Assembly: GCF_004405125.1 (NCBI RefSeq)
Contig: NZ_SORX01000007.1
Location: 1-64,000, forward strand
From: Jeotgalibacillus salarius
GTDB lineage: Bacteria > Bacillota > Bacilli > Bacillales > Jeotgalibacillaceae
Length of the DNA: 64,000 bases
Reading direction: 5' to 3'
Both the position numbers and the translations under genes were made by a program. Shown one piece after another: positions 35,284 through 43,110 of the stretch. Positions within the stretch are counted from its first letter, which is position 1, and the number at the start of each line of letters is the position of its first letter. The notes under the pieces were generated by a model, which did not search any database, was not told the origin of the DNA, and saw only the letters and a program-made list of their open reading frames with translations.

Positions 35284-36186
35284 ATGGGAAAGAAAACGAA
35301 TATCGGCCTTGCTCTTGCAGCGTCTGGCGCAGCAATCTGGGCAGGTACTAAAATGACATCAAATCCAGTAAAGAGACCGACTAAAAAATTCTTTGAAGGG
35401 GAAAAGCCCCGGGTATTCGCACATAGAGGCGGTGCAGAACTGGCGCCTGAAAGTTCATTTGCTGCATTCAGAAATGCTGCTGAACTTGGCGTGGACGGAT
35501 TTGAAATTGACATCCGTATGACTAAAGATGAAGAGTTAGTTGTTTTCCATGATCAGTTTATTGACCGGACAACCAACGGAGCCGGACGAATTTCTGACTA
35601 CACTTTATCTGAGCTTAAAGAATTTGATATGGGCTACCACTTCAGAGACCTTCAGGGTGAACAGACCTACAGAGGAAAAGAAGAAAAAATATTAAGCCTT
35701 AAAGAAGCGCTTGAGGCTTTCCCGGATCACCTTTTTAATATTGATATGAAAGAAGATCCTGATACTTACGAAGGAAGCCTAATGCCTTCAAAGCTATGGC
35801 GTCTGATTGAAAAGCTCGGCGTTGAAGACAGAGTCCTTGTGACAAGCTTTTACGATGAACAAATCGATCGCTTTTCACTTTACTCGCAGGACCGGGTAGC
35901 GATTGGCGGTGGTGAAAATGAAGCACGCAAAGCATTTTCATTATATCGCAGCGGGTTTGGACACCTTTACCATCCAAATGCTGACGCAATTCAAATCCCG
36001 ACAAAACACAAATCAATCCCACTCGATTCAAAAGGTTTTATTGAGTTTTTAACTTCGCTTAATATTAAGGTGGAGTATTGGACTGTTAATGACGTGGAGA
36101 CTATGGACCGATTATTAAGACTAGGTGCTGACGGTATCATTACAGACCGTCCTGATATTGCCATGCAATTAGTTAAAAGTGAGTAA
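35284..36186 (+). CDS. Glycerophosphodiester phosphodiesterase family protein
   Basis: The 300-aa GDPD-fold (TIM-barrel) phosphodiesterase hydrolyses glycerophosphodiesters to glycerol phosphate and an alcohol. The catalytic pair is visible: HRGGAELAPESSFAAF and, further on, VDGFEIDIRMTKDEELVVFHD with EIDI and HD. The end block DGIITDRPDIAMQL is typical. The N-terminus (LALAASGAAIWAG) is a weak membrane anchor or uncleaved signal, so it may be surface-attached. The ATG has GGGAGG ~8 bases upstream. It sits between ylbG and ylbF, where B. subtilis has no such gene. Confidence 0.9.
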   Translation: MGKKTNIGLALAASGAAIWAGTKMTSNPVKRPTKKFFEGEKPRVFAHRGGAELAPESSFAAFRNAAELGVDGFEIDIRMTKDEELVVFHDQFIDRTTNGAGRISDYTLSELKEFDMGYHFRDLQGEQTYRGKEEKILSLKEALEAFPDHLFNIDMKEDPDTYEGSLMPSKLWRLIEKLGVEDRVLVTSFYDEQIDRFSLYSQDRVAIGGGENEARKAFSLYRSGFGHLYHPNADAIQIPTKHKSIPLDSKGFIEFLTSLNIKVEYWTVNDVETMDRLLRLGADGIITDRPDIAMQLVKSE

Positions 36187-36190
36187 TATA

Positions 36191-36225
36191 AAAAAGAACT
36201 GACGGGCTTTCCGTCAGTTCTTTTT
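36191..36225. terminator. Bidirectional terminator between GDPD gene and ylbF
   Basis: A perfect 15-bp stem (AAAAAGAACTGACGG and complement) with loop GCTTT; T-runs on both strands. Confidence 0.93.
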
Positions 36226-36260
36226 GTATAATATTTACTGTCTCATCACTTATTTTGAGC

Positions 36261-36707
36261 TTAAGCAGAGCAGGAACAGCCTCCACCCGATCCGCAGCCG
36301 CCGCTGCATCCGGATTGAGAATCAAAAAATGGATTTCCAGTTGGAATTTTCACATTTTCAGATACCGCGTGACCAATTAATGAACTTACCTCATCAAGCA
36401 GTTGCTGCAGTTCATTTTCTGCTACTCTGAACTGTGCCACATGTTGATCCATGTCCATATCTCTTTTTGTCTCACGTATTTCTTTCATCACTCTGCCATA
36501 GTCAGGATGGTACCTGCCAAAACGCTGAACCTCTTCATATAGTTCCTTCAGAGAGTTGAATTTATATATTTTATCCATTGACGTGATGGACGCTTTTAGT
36601 GTTTGGTACTTTTCATAGTAGTTCTCTAATGTTTCTGAGTGCAGGATGGCTTCAGACAATTCATCTGATGCATCAAGCAGCTGGATTCTTTCCATCGTTG
36701 CTAACAT
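36261..36707 (-). CDS. ylbF: YlbF, RNase Y specificity (Y-complex) subunit
   Basis: With YmcA and YaaT, YlbF forms an Fe-S complex that steers RNase Y and supports competence, biofilm and sporulation. The 148-aa helical protein matches B. subtilis (149 aa). It has the conserved core EVQRFGRYHPDYGRVMKEI, the VKIPTGNPFFD block, and a Gly/Cys-rich tail (CSGGCGSGGGCSCS) whose Cys residues are the likely cluster ligands. GGAGGTG precedes the ATG. Confidence 0.94.
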   Translation of the reverse strand: MLATMERIQLLDASDELSEAILHSETLENYYEKYQTLKASITSMDKIYKFNSLKELYEEVQRFGRYHPDYGRVMKEIRETKRDMDMDQHVAQFRVAENELQQLLDEVSSLIGHAVSENVKIPTGNPFFDSQSGCSGGCGSGGGCSCSA

Positions 36708-36758
36708 GTTCGCACCTCCATACTTATCATAACATGAATTGTTATGAATGAATGCCCC

Positions 36759-37091
36759 CTATTGTTTCCACTGATTCATAAATGCATCATTTTTTGTTTC
36801 ACTCTGTTTATTAAAGTTGTTTAACATTTCCTGAAAAAAATCTAAACCTGTTTGTATCTGTTTCGAATATTTTTCAATTTGTGACGGATCAATGTGTTGT
36901 ATCTTCTCTTTTACTGCTGAAAAAACCTGTTCAAATTCTATACTGGAGCTTTTACGTTCATTTCCAAATATAAGCCAATCTTCATATAATTCCTGCCAGG
37001 TAGCTTCCTCACGTCTAACCTTTTTGATGAGGTCAGGGTTTTTTCTCAGGTATTCCTTGAAATCATTCATCTGATCGATGTGTGTACTCAT
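36759..37091 (-). CDS. ylbD: YlbD family spore coat protein
   Basis: The 110-aa protein is related to B. subtilis YlbD, annotated as a coat component. The N-terminal block is recognisable (MNDFKEYLRKNPDLIKKVRR, TWQELYEDWLIFG), followed by a helical part with HIDPSQIEKYSKQI. It is shorter than B. subtilis YlbD (~132 aa), mainly in the middle acidic segment. GGAGGG precedes the ATG. It lies 51 bp upstream of ylbF on the same strand, so they may share a transcript. Confidence 0.85.
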   Translation of the reverse strand: MSTHIDQMNDFKEYLRKNPDLIKKVRREEATWQELYEDWLIFGNERKSSSIEFEQVFSAVKEKIQHIDPSQIEKYSKQIQTGLDFFQEMLNNFNKQSETKNDAFMNQWKQ

Positions 37092-37163
37092 CTCATCCCT
37101 CCTATTTCCTTTCCATCATTTATTTTATGGTAAAATGAAATGAATGGTTAAAGGGGGCACATG

Positions 37164-37640
37164 ATGGATACAGTTAATCAAATGTATATTGAACAGTTAA
37201 ACGAAGATGAAAAAAATATTATTGAACAAGTGCTGAAAGGCTTTGAATCAAAACGTCAGGGAACAAGCACTTCCTATGTTAGTGCAATGTATGCAATGGA
37301 ACACGAATTTGACGGTGAGACGCTCAGCATTACCATGCCCGTCACACCGATTGTTTATAACTCATTAGGTATGATGCACGGTGGAATTACCGCGACGGCG
37401 ATTGATACTGCAATGGGAATGCTCGCAAATAAAATAGCGCCATCTAATAAAGCAGCTGTAACGAGTCAGCTCAACCTTCATTATACTGCCCCTATTTACG
37501 GAGGTATAGTTCGTGCTTATGCAAAAATCATCCATCACGGAAGCAAAAGTATGGTTATTGAAGGATGGATCGAGACCGACGCAGGAAAAAGAGCTGCCCA
37601 TGCAACAGGGTCATTTTATTTAATAGACAAAAAACAATAA
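37164..37640 (+). CDS. Hotdog-fold thioesterase (PaaI family)
   Basis: The 158-aa protein has the PaaI/4HBT core: NSLGMMHGGITATAIDTAMGM (helix with the conserved HGG) and LNLHYTAPIYGGIVRAYAKI. It likely hydrolyses a small acyl- or aryl-CoA thioester in the cytoplasm; the substrate cannot be read. Two ATG codons lie side by side (37161, 37164); the second has the better distance (6 bases) from GGGGG. It is divergent from ylbD and its stop lies inside the terminator shared with ylbC. Confidence 0.87.
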   Translation: MDTVNQMYIEQLNEDEKNIIEQVLKGFESKRQGTSTSYVSAMYAMEHEFDGETLSITMPVTPIVYNSLGMMHGGITATAIDTAMGMLANKIAPSNKAAVTSQLNLHYTAPIYGGIVRAYAKIIHHGSKSMVIEGWIETDAGKRAAHATGSFYLIDKKQ

Positions 37641-37668
37641 AAGGCTGCCGGTGCAGCCTTTTATTGTT
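37633..37668. terminator. Bidirectional terminator covering both stop codons (thioesterase/ylbC)
   Basis: AACAATAAAAGGCTGC pairs perfectly with GCAGCCTTTTATTGTT (16 bp) around CGGT. Both converging genes end within the stem. Confidence 0.9.
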
Positions 37669-38740
37669 CATTTTGTGCTGTACTTTCTGAATACTCTTCT
37701 GACTGATCAAACTGAACGAAATCCTGGGTAAAATAACTGCCGTACACGCCTGATCCTGTATGAGTAAACATTTCATTCAGCATCGTATCTCTGTGTCCTT
37801 CTGAATTTAACCACCCATGGACCACTGCAGGCGTAAGGTAGTATTGTGAAGCGGTATTTTCACCGGCTGATTTGTAGGTTCTGTCGAGCAATGACAACCT
37901 GTCAGATAATCCTGAATCGTCCTGGTCGCTATCACCCTCCAACATTTGTTTACGCATTACGCTAAGCTCTCTGGCAGCCTCAGCAATCCGGTCATCCCAC
38001 TCCAGTCCGTTCAACCCATTTAATTCCCGGACATAATTCACGATATCAAAAATTTGACGTTCATTCGCTTCATTCACTTCATCCCTGATTAACTGGTCTT
38101 TTTCCGCAGCAGGTCCACCTTCAACTGATACTTCATAAGGCTGCTGATCCAGAAGCGTTTCTTTATCCAGATAATATACACCCATTAACGTATTTGAAAT
38201 TGAATCAATCATAAGCTGGGCATAAATGTCGTCAAATTGAACTAATAACCTCGTATGCAAGTCCTGTTCGCTCAATTCAAGCTGATATACCTTTCCTTCA
38301 TTCTCAACTACAATCTCACTGTTTATCATCGTAAAACGATATATATCCTGTACAGACTGTCCAGTATGGTAAGGTGTGCTGTCATAAGCATTTCCCATCA
38401 CAAATAATGCTTTTACCTTATTTTCTTTCACGGCTGCCTGCATATAACCATCTTCATCCATATAAATATACCAGGTAAGTTCATTTCTCCCCGGATCGGT
38501 TCTGTCGGGCTCTCCATAAGCCTCTTTAAGACTGTCTGCATCCTCACCTATAAAAACAGATACGCCGGACTTCGGCCGTGTCAGCCCATCAGATGAAGGC
38601 ACTTCAACGTTATCGCTATTAGAGTCAACATTGAATGGCTCATTTTCAAGTTCTTCATTTTCCTGAAAAGAAGGACCATTATAAAAACCAATGAGGAATA
38701 TGACTAAAATAACCACGCCTATTCTAACCATTGTTTTCAC
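37661..38740 (-). CDS. ylbC: CAP-domain protein YlbC (secreted or membrane-anchored)
   Basis: The 359-aa protein has an N-terminal membrane anchor (residues ~4-21, VRIGVVILVIFLIGFYNG) and an acidic linker. A CAP-associated N-terminal domain follows (about 60-200; SVFIGEDADSLKEAYGEPDR), then a C-terminal SCP/CAP domain (about 220-345; IFDIVNYVRELNGLNGLEWD, HGWLNSEGHRDTML). Function outside the membrane is expected; related proteins occur in spore and wall contexts. The GTG at 38740 is favoured by AAGGGGGGG ~7 bases upstream; the ATG three codons later is too far. Confidence 0.88.
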   Translation of the reverse strand: MKTMVRIGVVILVIFLIGFYNGPSFQENEELENEPFNVDSNSDNVEVPSSDGLTRPKSGVSVFIGEDADSLKEAYGEPDRTDPGRNELTWYIYMDEDGYMQAAVKENKVKALFVMGNAYDSTPYHTGQSVQDIYRFTMINSEIVVENEGKVYQLELSEQDLHTRLLVQFDDIYAQLMIDSISNTLMGVYYLDKETLLDQQPYEVSVEGGPAAEKDQLIRDEVNEANERQIFDIVNYVRELNGLNGLEWDDRIAEAARELSVMRKQMLEGDSDQDDSGLSDRLSLLDRTYKSAGENTASQYYLTPAVVHGWLNSEGHRDTMLNEMFTHTGSGVYGSYFTQDFVQFDQSEEYSESTAQNEQ

Positions 38741-38867
38741 TTATGTCCCCCCCTTTCATTAATATATCTATATTATACATATGAACAGCTTATAATAATA
38801 GCAAGAGGCAGTATTAGAACTGTCATCTTTTTGCCACAAAAAAACATGAAATTAATAGCTGACATAA

Positions 38868-38896
38868 TTGCAACTTCTTATTGTTTCGACTATTAT
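38868..38896 (+). promoter_or_regulatory. Putative SigA promoter of the yugN-like gene
   Basis: TTGCAA (38868-38873), a 17-base spacer and TATTAT (38891-38896), with the start codon ~50 bp downstream. Confidence 0.5.
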
Positions 38897-38948
38897 TAAG
38901 CATGAGACGACTTATTATTAAAACTGGTTTACAGGAGGAGATTTTCAA

Positions 38949-39308
38949 ATGCGATTTGAAAATACGGGATTAGAATCTCTATTAATTGAATTTGATCCAT
39001 TGGAAGATACGATGAATGAACACGGTATGGTTCGTGCAGGACAATGGGACTGGGAACGTGTTACATATGACAGAAAGTTCGAAATCAGAGAAGGCACATT
39101 TTACCTGCGCATTTTCGGCTTTACTGAAAAAGGGGACATCGGCTCCAGCGATGCGGATGTAAAACTGCTTACACCACTATTGGGTAAACATTATTATCCC
39201 CATGGTGTTGAATATGGTGAAGGGGAAGAATTCCCTGAACATCTCGTACAAACTTGTGAAAAAATCTTAGTTGCCATTTATGAGGATCTTGCAAAGATCG
39301 CCATTTAA
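38949..39308 (+). CDS. YugN-like family protein
   Basis: This 119-aa soluble protein belongs to the YugN family (unknown function, conserved in Bacillales). It has the family blocks GMVRAGQWDWERVTYDRKF, EGTFYLRIFGF and LLGKHYYPHGVEYGEGEEFP. It has no signal or membrane segment. AGGAGGA lies ~9 bases before the ATG. It probably forms a single-gene unit from the promoter at 38868-38896; the AI-2E-type permease follows 132 bp later. Confidence 0.88.
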   Translation: MRFENTGLESLLIEFDPLEDTMNEHGMVRAGQWDWERVTYDRKFEIREGTFYLRIFGFTEKGDIGSSDADVKLLTPLLGKHYYPHGVEYGEGEEFPEHLVQTCEKILVAIYEDLAKIAI

Positions 39309-39440
39309 TGGTCAGGAGCCATGGTTTATATGGCTCTTTTATTTTATATATAAACGCTAAGCATATCTTCTATTAATTGATCAGGAAATTTTATTATCCT
39401 CAATACAAACATTTTTATATATTTTGAAAGGGGACCGGCA

Positions 39441-40499
39441 TTGAACAAGTTATTTACGAAAAGAAATGTGATCGCCACATTGGTTATTATCGCTGTAATC
39501 ATGTTAATTTACTTTATTCTTCCTGTGTCTGTACCGCTTATCGCCGCGCTTATTACAGCACTTATACTGGATCCAATCGTTAAGTTAATTGAAAATAAAA
39601 CGAAATTTAATAGAAAAATGTCTGTTGGGACAGTTTTTATATTATTCATGGGTACAATAGGCCTTCTTTCTTATTTTGCTGTAACGAAACTGATTGGTCA
39701 GGCAATTCAATTCGTTGAAAATACACCTGATTACGTAAATGAACTTGCTCTTTGGTGGAAGACTGTTGAAACTGACATGGCCATTACCTTTGCCCAGGTT
39801 CCTCAACAGGTAATGGAACAGACCAGTTCAGAAATTAATAATTTTATTAATGAATTCCGAACGAGCATTACAAACTCGATTAATGCCGAAAGCGTTACAG
39901 GGATCATAACGAATATCCCTGATTATCTAGTCAGCTTCCTAGTCTATTTAATTGCTTTGTTTTTGATCATGCTCGATCTGCCAACAATCAGAAGTAACAT
40001 TTATAAGCATTTTAAAGAACAGACCGCTGAAAAGGTCAGGTTTATGACAGCAAGACTATCGAAGGTCATTTGGGGTTTTGCTAAGGCACAATTCCTTGTC
40101 AGTCTGCTGATTTTTGCAGGCTCATTAATTGGTTTATCTCTTATTGCACCTGAAGTAGCACTTGTCATGTCTCTGATCATCTGGATCATTGATTTCATAC
40201 CGATCATTGGTTCAATTGTGATACTCGGTCCCTGGGCAATTTTCCAATTAATAACCGGTGATATAGAACAGGGAACGCAACTTGCTATTCTTGCTGCAGT
40301 ACTTTTAATTATCAGAAGAACTGTTGAGCCTAAAGTGATGGGCACTCATATTGGCTTATCTCCTCTTGCCACATTAATCGCAATGTTTATTGGTCTAAAA
40401 CTTTTTGGGCTGCTCGGCTTTGTGATCGGACCATTAATCTTAATTATCTTTAATTCTGCAAAAGAAGCTGGCATCATCAAAATGAATTTCAAGTTCTAA
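39441..40499 (+). CDS. AI-2E family transporter (YtvI/YueF-type permease, TTG start)
   Basis: The 352-aa polytopic protein has about seven or eight membrane segments: two N-terminal (LVIIAVIMLIYFILPVSVPL), one near residue 70, a charged extracellular loop (~90-150), then the family core. The core includes IIWIIDFIPIIGSIVILGPW and the C-terminal RRTVEPKVMGTHIGLSPL-type block. Family members export diverse small molecules; the name is historical and the substrate here is unknown. The TTG start has GGGGA upstream. It ends at a strong terminator. Confidence 0.87.
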   Translation: MNKLFTKRNVIATLVIIAVIMLIYFILPVSVPLIAALITALILDPIVKLIENKTKFNRKMSVGTVFILFMGTIGLLSYFAVTKLIGQAIQFVENTPDYVNELALWWKTVETDMAITFAQVPQQVMEQTSSEINNFINEFRTSITNSINAESVTGIITNIPDYLVSFLVYLIALFLIMLDLPTIRSNIYKHFKEQTAEKVRFMTARLSKVIWGFAKAQFLVSLLIFAGSLIGLSLIAPEVALVMSLIIWIIDFIPIIGSIVILGPWAIFQLITGDIEQGTQLAILAAVLLIIRRTVEPKVMGTHIGLSPLATLIAMFIGLKLFGLLGFVIGPLILIIFNSAKEAGIIKMNFKF

Positions 40500-40526
40500 G
40501 CTAATATTTTCAGCGAATAGATGTAA

Positions 40527-40566
40527 AAAAAGCGTAACCGGTTAAAAATAGCCGGTTACGCTTTTT
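40527..40566. terminator. Bidirectional terminator between AI-2E transporter and ctaM
   Basis: A perfect 15-bp stem AAAAAGCGTAACCGG and complement with a 10-base loop; T-runs on both strands. Confidence 0.9.
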
Positions 40567-40586
40567 AAATGAACTGAATTTTGCAG

Positions 40587-41048
40587 TTAAGTTCCTAATA
40601 TCGCTTTAATGACAGAAGTTGTTTCTCCCCCGTCATATAACACATATAAAAGAAGGTAAACCATTACTCCGGTAATCGCAGTAGCAAACCAGATCACTGA
40701 TGTGATCGGACCAATTTTACGGTGTTTCTTAATACGGTTCTTGTAGCCGAGCCAAATTGTCACAAGTCCAAAAACTGCACCTGTAGTGGCTAAAATGATA
40801 TGAAAAATCAAAAACAGTGTGTAATAGATTTTCATATCTTCAGGACCGCCAAAAGCTGTATTACCCGTAAAGATTGTTCTGCTCATATAAATGATAAAAA
40901 ACGTTAATGCTGCAACTGCAGCAGCAAACATTGTTTTCTTATGTGCCTCTATTTTTCTTTTTCTGACAAGTGCCCAGCCAATTGCGACTAGTATTGCACT
41001 TAATACGATAAAAATTGTACTCAACGTAGGTAATAAAGGTAACGTCAT
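40587..41048 (-). CDS. ctaM: DUF420 cytochrome oxidase maturation protein (CtaM/YozB-like)
   Basis: The 153-aa membrane protein has four hydrophobic segments (about 8-26, 40-57, 76-100 and 114-138). It carries conserved His and charged positions (EAHKKTMFAA, FLIFHIILATTG, NRIKKHRKIGPITS). DUF420 proteins of this type are needed for aa3-type oxidase function in Staphylococcus (CtaM). It is the last gene of the cta cluster here, 31 bp behind ctaG, as yozB is in B. subtilis. The gene name is transferred by analogy. Confidence 0.85.
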   Translation of the reverse strand: MTLPLLPTLSTIFIVLSAILVAIGWALVRKRKIEAHKKTMFAAAVAALTFFIIYMSRTIFTGNTAFGGPEDMKIYYTLFLIFHIILATTGAVFGLVTIWLGYKNRIKKHRKIGPITSVIWFATAITGVMVYLLLYVLYDGGETTSVIKAILGT

Positions 41049-41079
41049 GTAGATATCCTCTTTCTATCAATTATATATG

Positions 41080-41997
41080 TTATTGAATGTTTGGTTCTCT
41101 TGCTGCGTATAATGATGCATTTAACGCATCTTCTTCTGATTTCTCTTTTCTGTACCATTCAAAAAATACTTGAGCCAGTATGACTCCGTAAATGATTTCC
41201 TGAATGATCTTCATCACTACTCCACCTACTTGCTGATCTTCCAAAGGAGCCATGTCTGTGAAAAGTTCAGGTCCCGTAATGCCGAGTCCTGCAAGTCCCT
41301 GCAAAGTTCCAGCAGGCACACAAAGTGCCATTGCCTCAAGCCAGGCACCACCATTGAAGAATGTTTCATACATGGGGCTGTCAGCAAAAATAATCAATGC
41401 ACAGGCGGGAGTCAATAATATGCCATCGGCAAAAATATAACCGATTTTTTTTACTCCGCTTAATTTATACTCCCCTTCGAGTGTATTAACGAGCGGCCAC
41501 CACATCAAGAAAGCAAATATGAAAATTGATCCTGTAACGATAGAATGAAGCAGCATATCAACTTTAATCGTATCGAATATTAATGGAATATGATAAAAAG
41601 AAAAAGCTCCATTAAATACAATCAGTGCGATTAATGGTTTAGTTAAGAATCCAAATACTGGTTTGACAACCGGAAGATTTAATAATGCCTTCCACATATA
41701 ATTCGGAACACCGGCAATTAATAAAGGCGGAACTAGTAAATAAAATATACCCATTTGCACCATATGAACCGAAAACAATATATGGCCAAGTAAATCTATA
41801 GGTGACCCTTTTATCGTATATATAATCACAACGGCTGTTAAAACTAACGTGACTTCTTTCCTGGTCATCGATCTGGAGTAAGTTATTTTGTGTCTCCACT
41901 TCGTTGCTAACAGAAAGAATAATATTGTAAGGATTATCAGACTTATTAAAAAGTATGGACTCCATAAAGCCTGGAACCCAAAAATACTGATCGACAT
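41080..41997 (-). CDS. ctaG: Cytochrome c oxidase assembly factor CtaG
   Basis: This 305-aa polytopic protein of the caa3-type CtaG family is needed for formation of active caa3 oxidase in B. subtilis. It has about seven membrane segments, with the conserved HILFSVHMVQMGIFYLLVPP block and ADGILLTPACALIIFADSPMYE when read in pieces. It is not homologous to the copper chaperone CtaG/Cox11. AAGGAAGGTG precedes the ATG. A terminator-like palindrome separates it from ctaF, so it may be expressed by read-through or separately. Confidence 0.92.
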   Translation of the reverse strand: MSISIFGFQALWSPYFLISLIILTILFFLLATKWRHKITYSRSMTRKEVTLVLTAVVIIYTIKGSPIDLLGHILFSVHMVQMGIFYLLVPPLLIAGVPNYMWKALLNLPVVKPVFGFLTKPLIALIVFNGAFSFYHIPLIFDTIKVDMLLHSIVTGSIFIFAFLMWWPLVNTLEGEYKLSGVKKIGYIFADGILLTPACALIIFADSPMYETFFNGGAWLEAMALCVPAGTLQGLAGLGITGPELFTDMAPLEDQQVGGVVMKIIQEIIYGVILAQVFFEWYRKEKSEEDALNASLYAAREPNIQ

Positions 41998-42113
41998 CAG
42001 GCACCTTCCTTTCCGAATACTCCTGTATCATCTACTTCATTATAATCCTGACAGCCGGTTACTTCAATGGAACCAGATGACAAGTTCATGAACGATACAG
42101 AAATTTACGCATG

Positions 42114-42138
42114 AAAAAGGACCGGCATATGCCGGTCC
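42114..42138 (-). terminator. Palindromic terminator/attenuator between ctaF and ctaG
   Basis: GGACCGGCATATGCCGGTCC is a perfect 20-base palindrome, followed by TTTTT on the minus strand. It lies just behind ctaF and could set a lower level of ctaG-ctaM. Confidence 0.75.
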
Positions 42139-42146
42139 CGTATCAT

Positions 42147-42476
42147 TTACCACCAAACGATCGTTAAGAAAGTCAGTATCGTAACAAATGCAATCAGTGC
42201 ACCAGAATACAGAAATAGTGCTGCTGTTCCGTGTCCTTTATGACTCATATGCATGAAATAGTAAAGCTGAAGTACGACCTGAGCTCCTGCTAAAACAAGA
42301 AGTACAGGAAATGCATAAAACTTATCAAAGTCTGCAATGACAATGATAAATGCAATAAATGTCATAAAGATCATCATTGCAAATGATGTTACCTGCCCGC
42401 GCATTTCATCGCGTGCTTTTCTTCGGCGGTATTCATAATTGACTTTAGGGTTTGCTGAAGTTGATTCATGTGCCAT
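42147..42476 (-). CDS. ctaF: Cytochrome c oxidase subunit IVB (caa3)
   Basis: This small 109-aa subunit of the caa3 oxidase has three membrane segments (about 32-52, 57-77 and 86-106). Family features are YFMHMSHKGHG between the second and third segments and a basic N-terminus (NYEYRRRKARDEM). The ATG lies 4 bp after the ctaE stop with GGTGGG upstream. It completes the ctaCDEF set. Confidence 0.93.
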   Translation of the reverse strand: MAHESTSANPKVNYEYRRRKARDEMRGQVTSFAMMIFMTFIAFIIVIADFDKFYAFPVLLVLAGAQVVLQLYYFMHMSHKGHGTAALFLYSGALIAFVTILTFLTIVWW

Positions 42477-42480
42477 CAGT

Positions 42481-43110
42481 TTATCCCACCATTCCCATTA
42501 AGTATACAACCGTGAAGATGAATACCCATACAACGTCAATGAAGTGCCAGTATAGAGAAGCTGTAAAGAACTTCGGTGCGTTGTAAAGATTCAATCCACG
42601 CTTGCCGTTACGTACCAGCAGAAGAGTAAACCATCCAAGCCCGACAACAACGTGGGCTCCGTGGAATCCTACCAGTGTATAGAAAGCTGAACCAAATGCA
42701 CTGCTTGTAAATGTATGGTGAAATTCATGAACATAGTGGTTAAACTCATAAATTTCAAATCCAAGGAATGCAAGGCCCAAAAATACTGTAATCAGTAACC
42801 ATGTCTGCATTTTCTGGTAGTTATGATTCTTCATGTGATACATCGCATACACACTTGTTAATGATGATGTTAAGAGTAACATCGTCATAATAAATACAAG
42901 CGGCAGTTCAAACATATCTGCTGCCAGCGCATGATCATTACCAGGAACTTTATCTTTTAATGCAAGATAAGTTGCAAATAATGAAGCGAAAAGAACTGTT
43001 TCTCCACCAAGGAAGAGCCAGAATCCTAAAAATTTATTTTTACCTTCAAGGGTAGTTTTTTCAGGAGATTCAGGCCACGTGCGAGCCGTGTATTTTTGGT
43101 TCATATCCAT
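42481..43110 (-). CDS. ctaE: Cytochrome c oxidase subunit III (caa3)
   Basis: The 209-aa subunit III has five membrane segments. Typical blocks are LGFWLFLGGETVLFASLFATY, FYTLVGFHGAHVVVGLGW and SLYWHFIDVVWVFIFTVVY when read in pieces. The first ATG overlaps the ctaD stop as TAATG; a second ATG two codons later has the better distance from GGGAG, so the exact start may be 43104. It is part of the ctaBCDEF operon. Confidence 0.95.
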   Translation of the reverse strand: MDMNQKYTARTWPESPEKTTLEGKNKFLGFWLFLGGETVLFASLFATYLALKDKVPGNDHALAADMFELPLVFIMTMLLLTSSLTSVYAMYHMKNHNYQKMQTWLLITVFLGLAFLGFEIYEFNHYVHEFHHTFTSSAFGSAFYTLVGFHGAHVVVGLGWFTLLLVRNGKRGLNLYNAPKFFTASLYWHFIDVVWVFIFTVVYLMGMVG

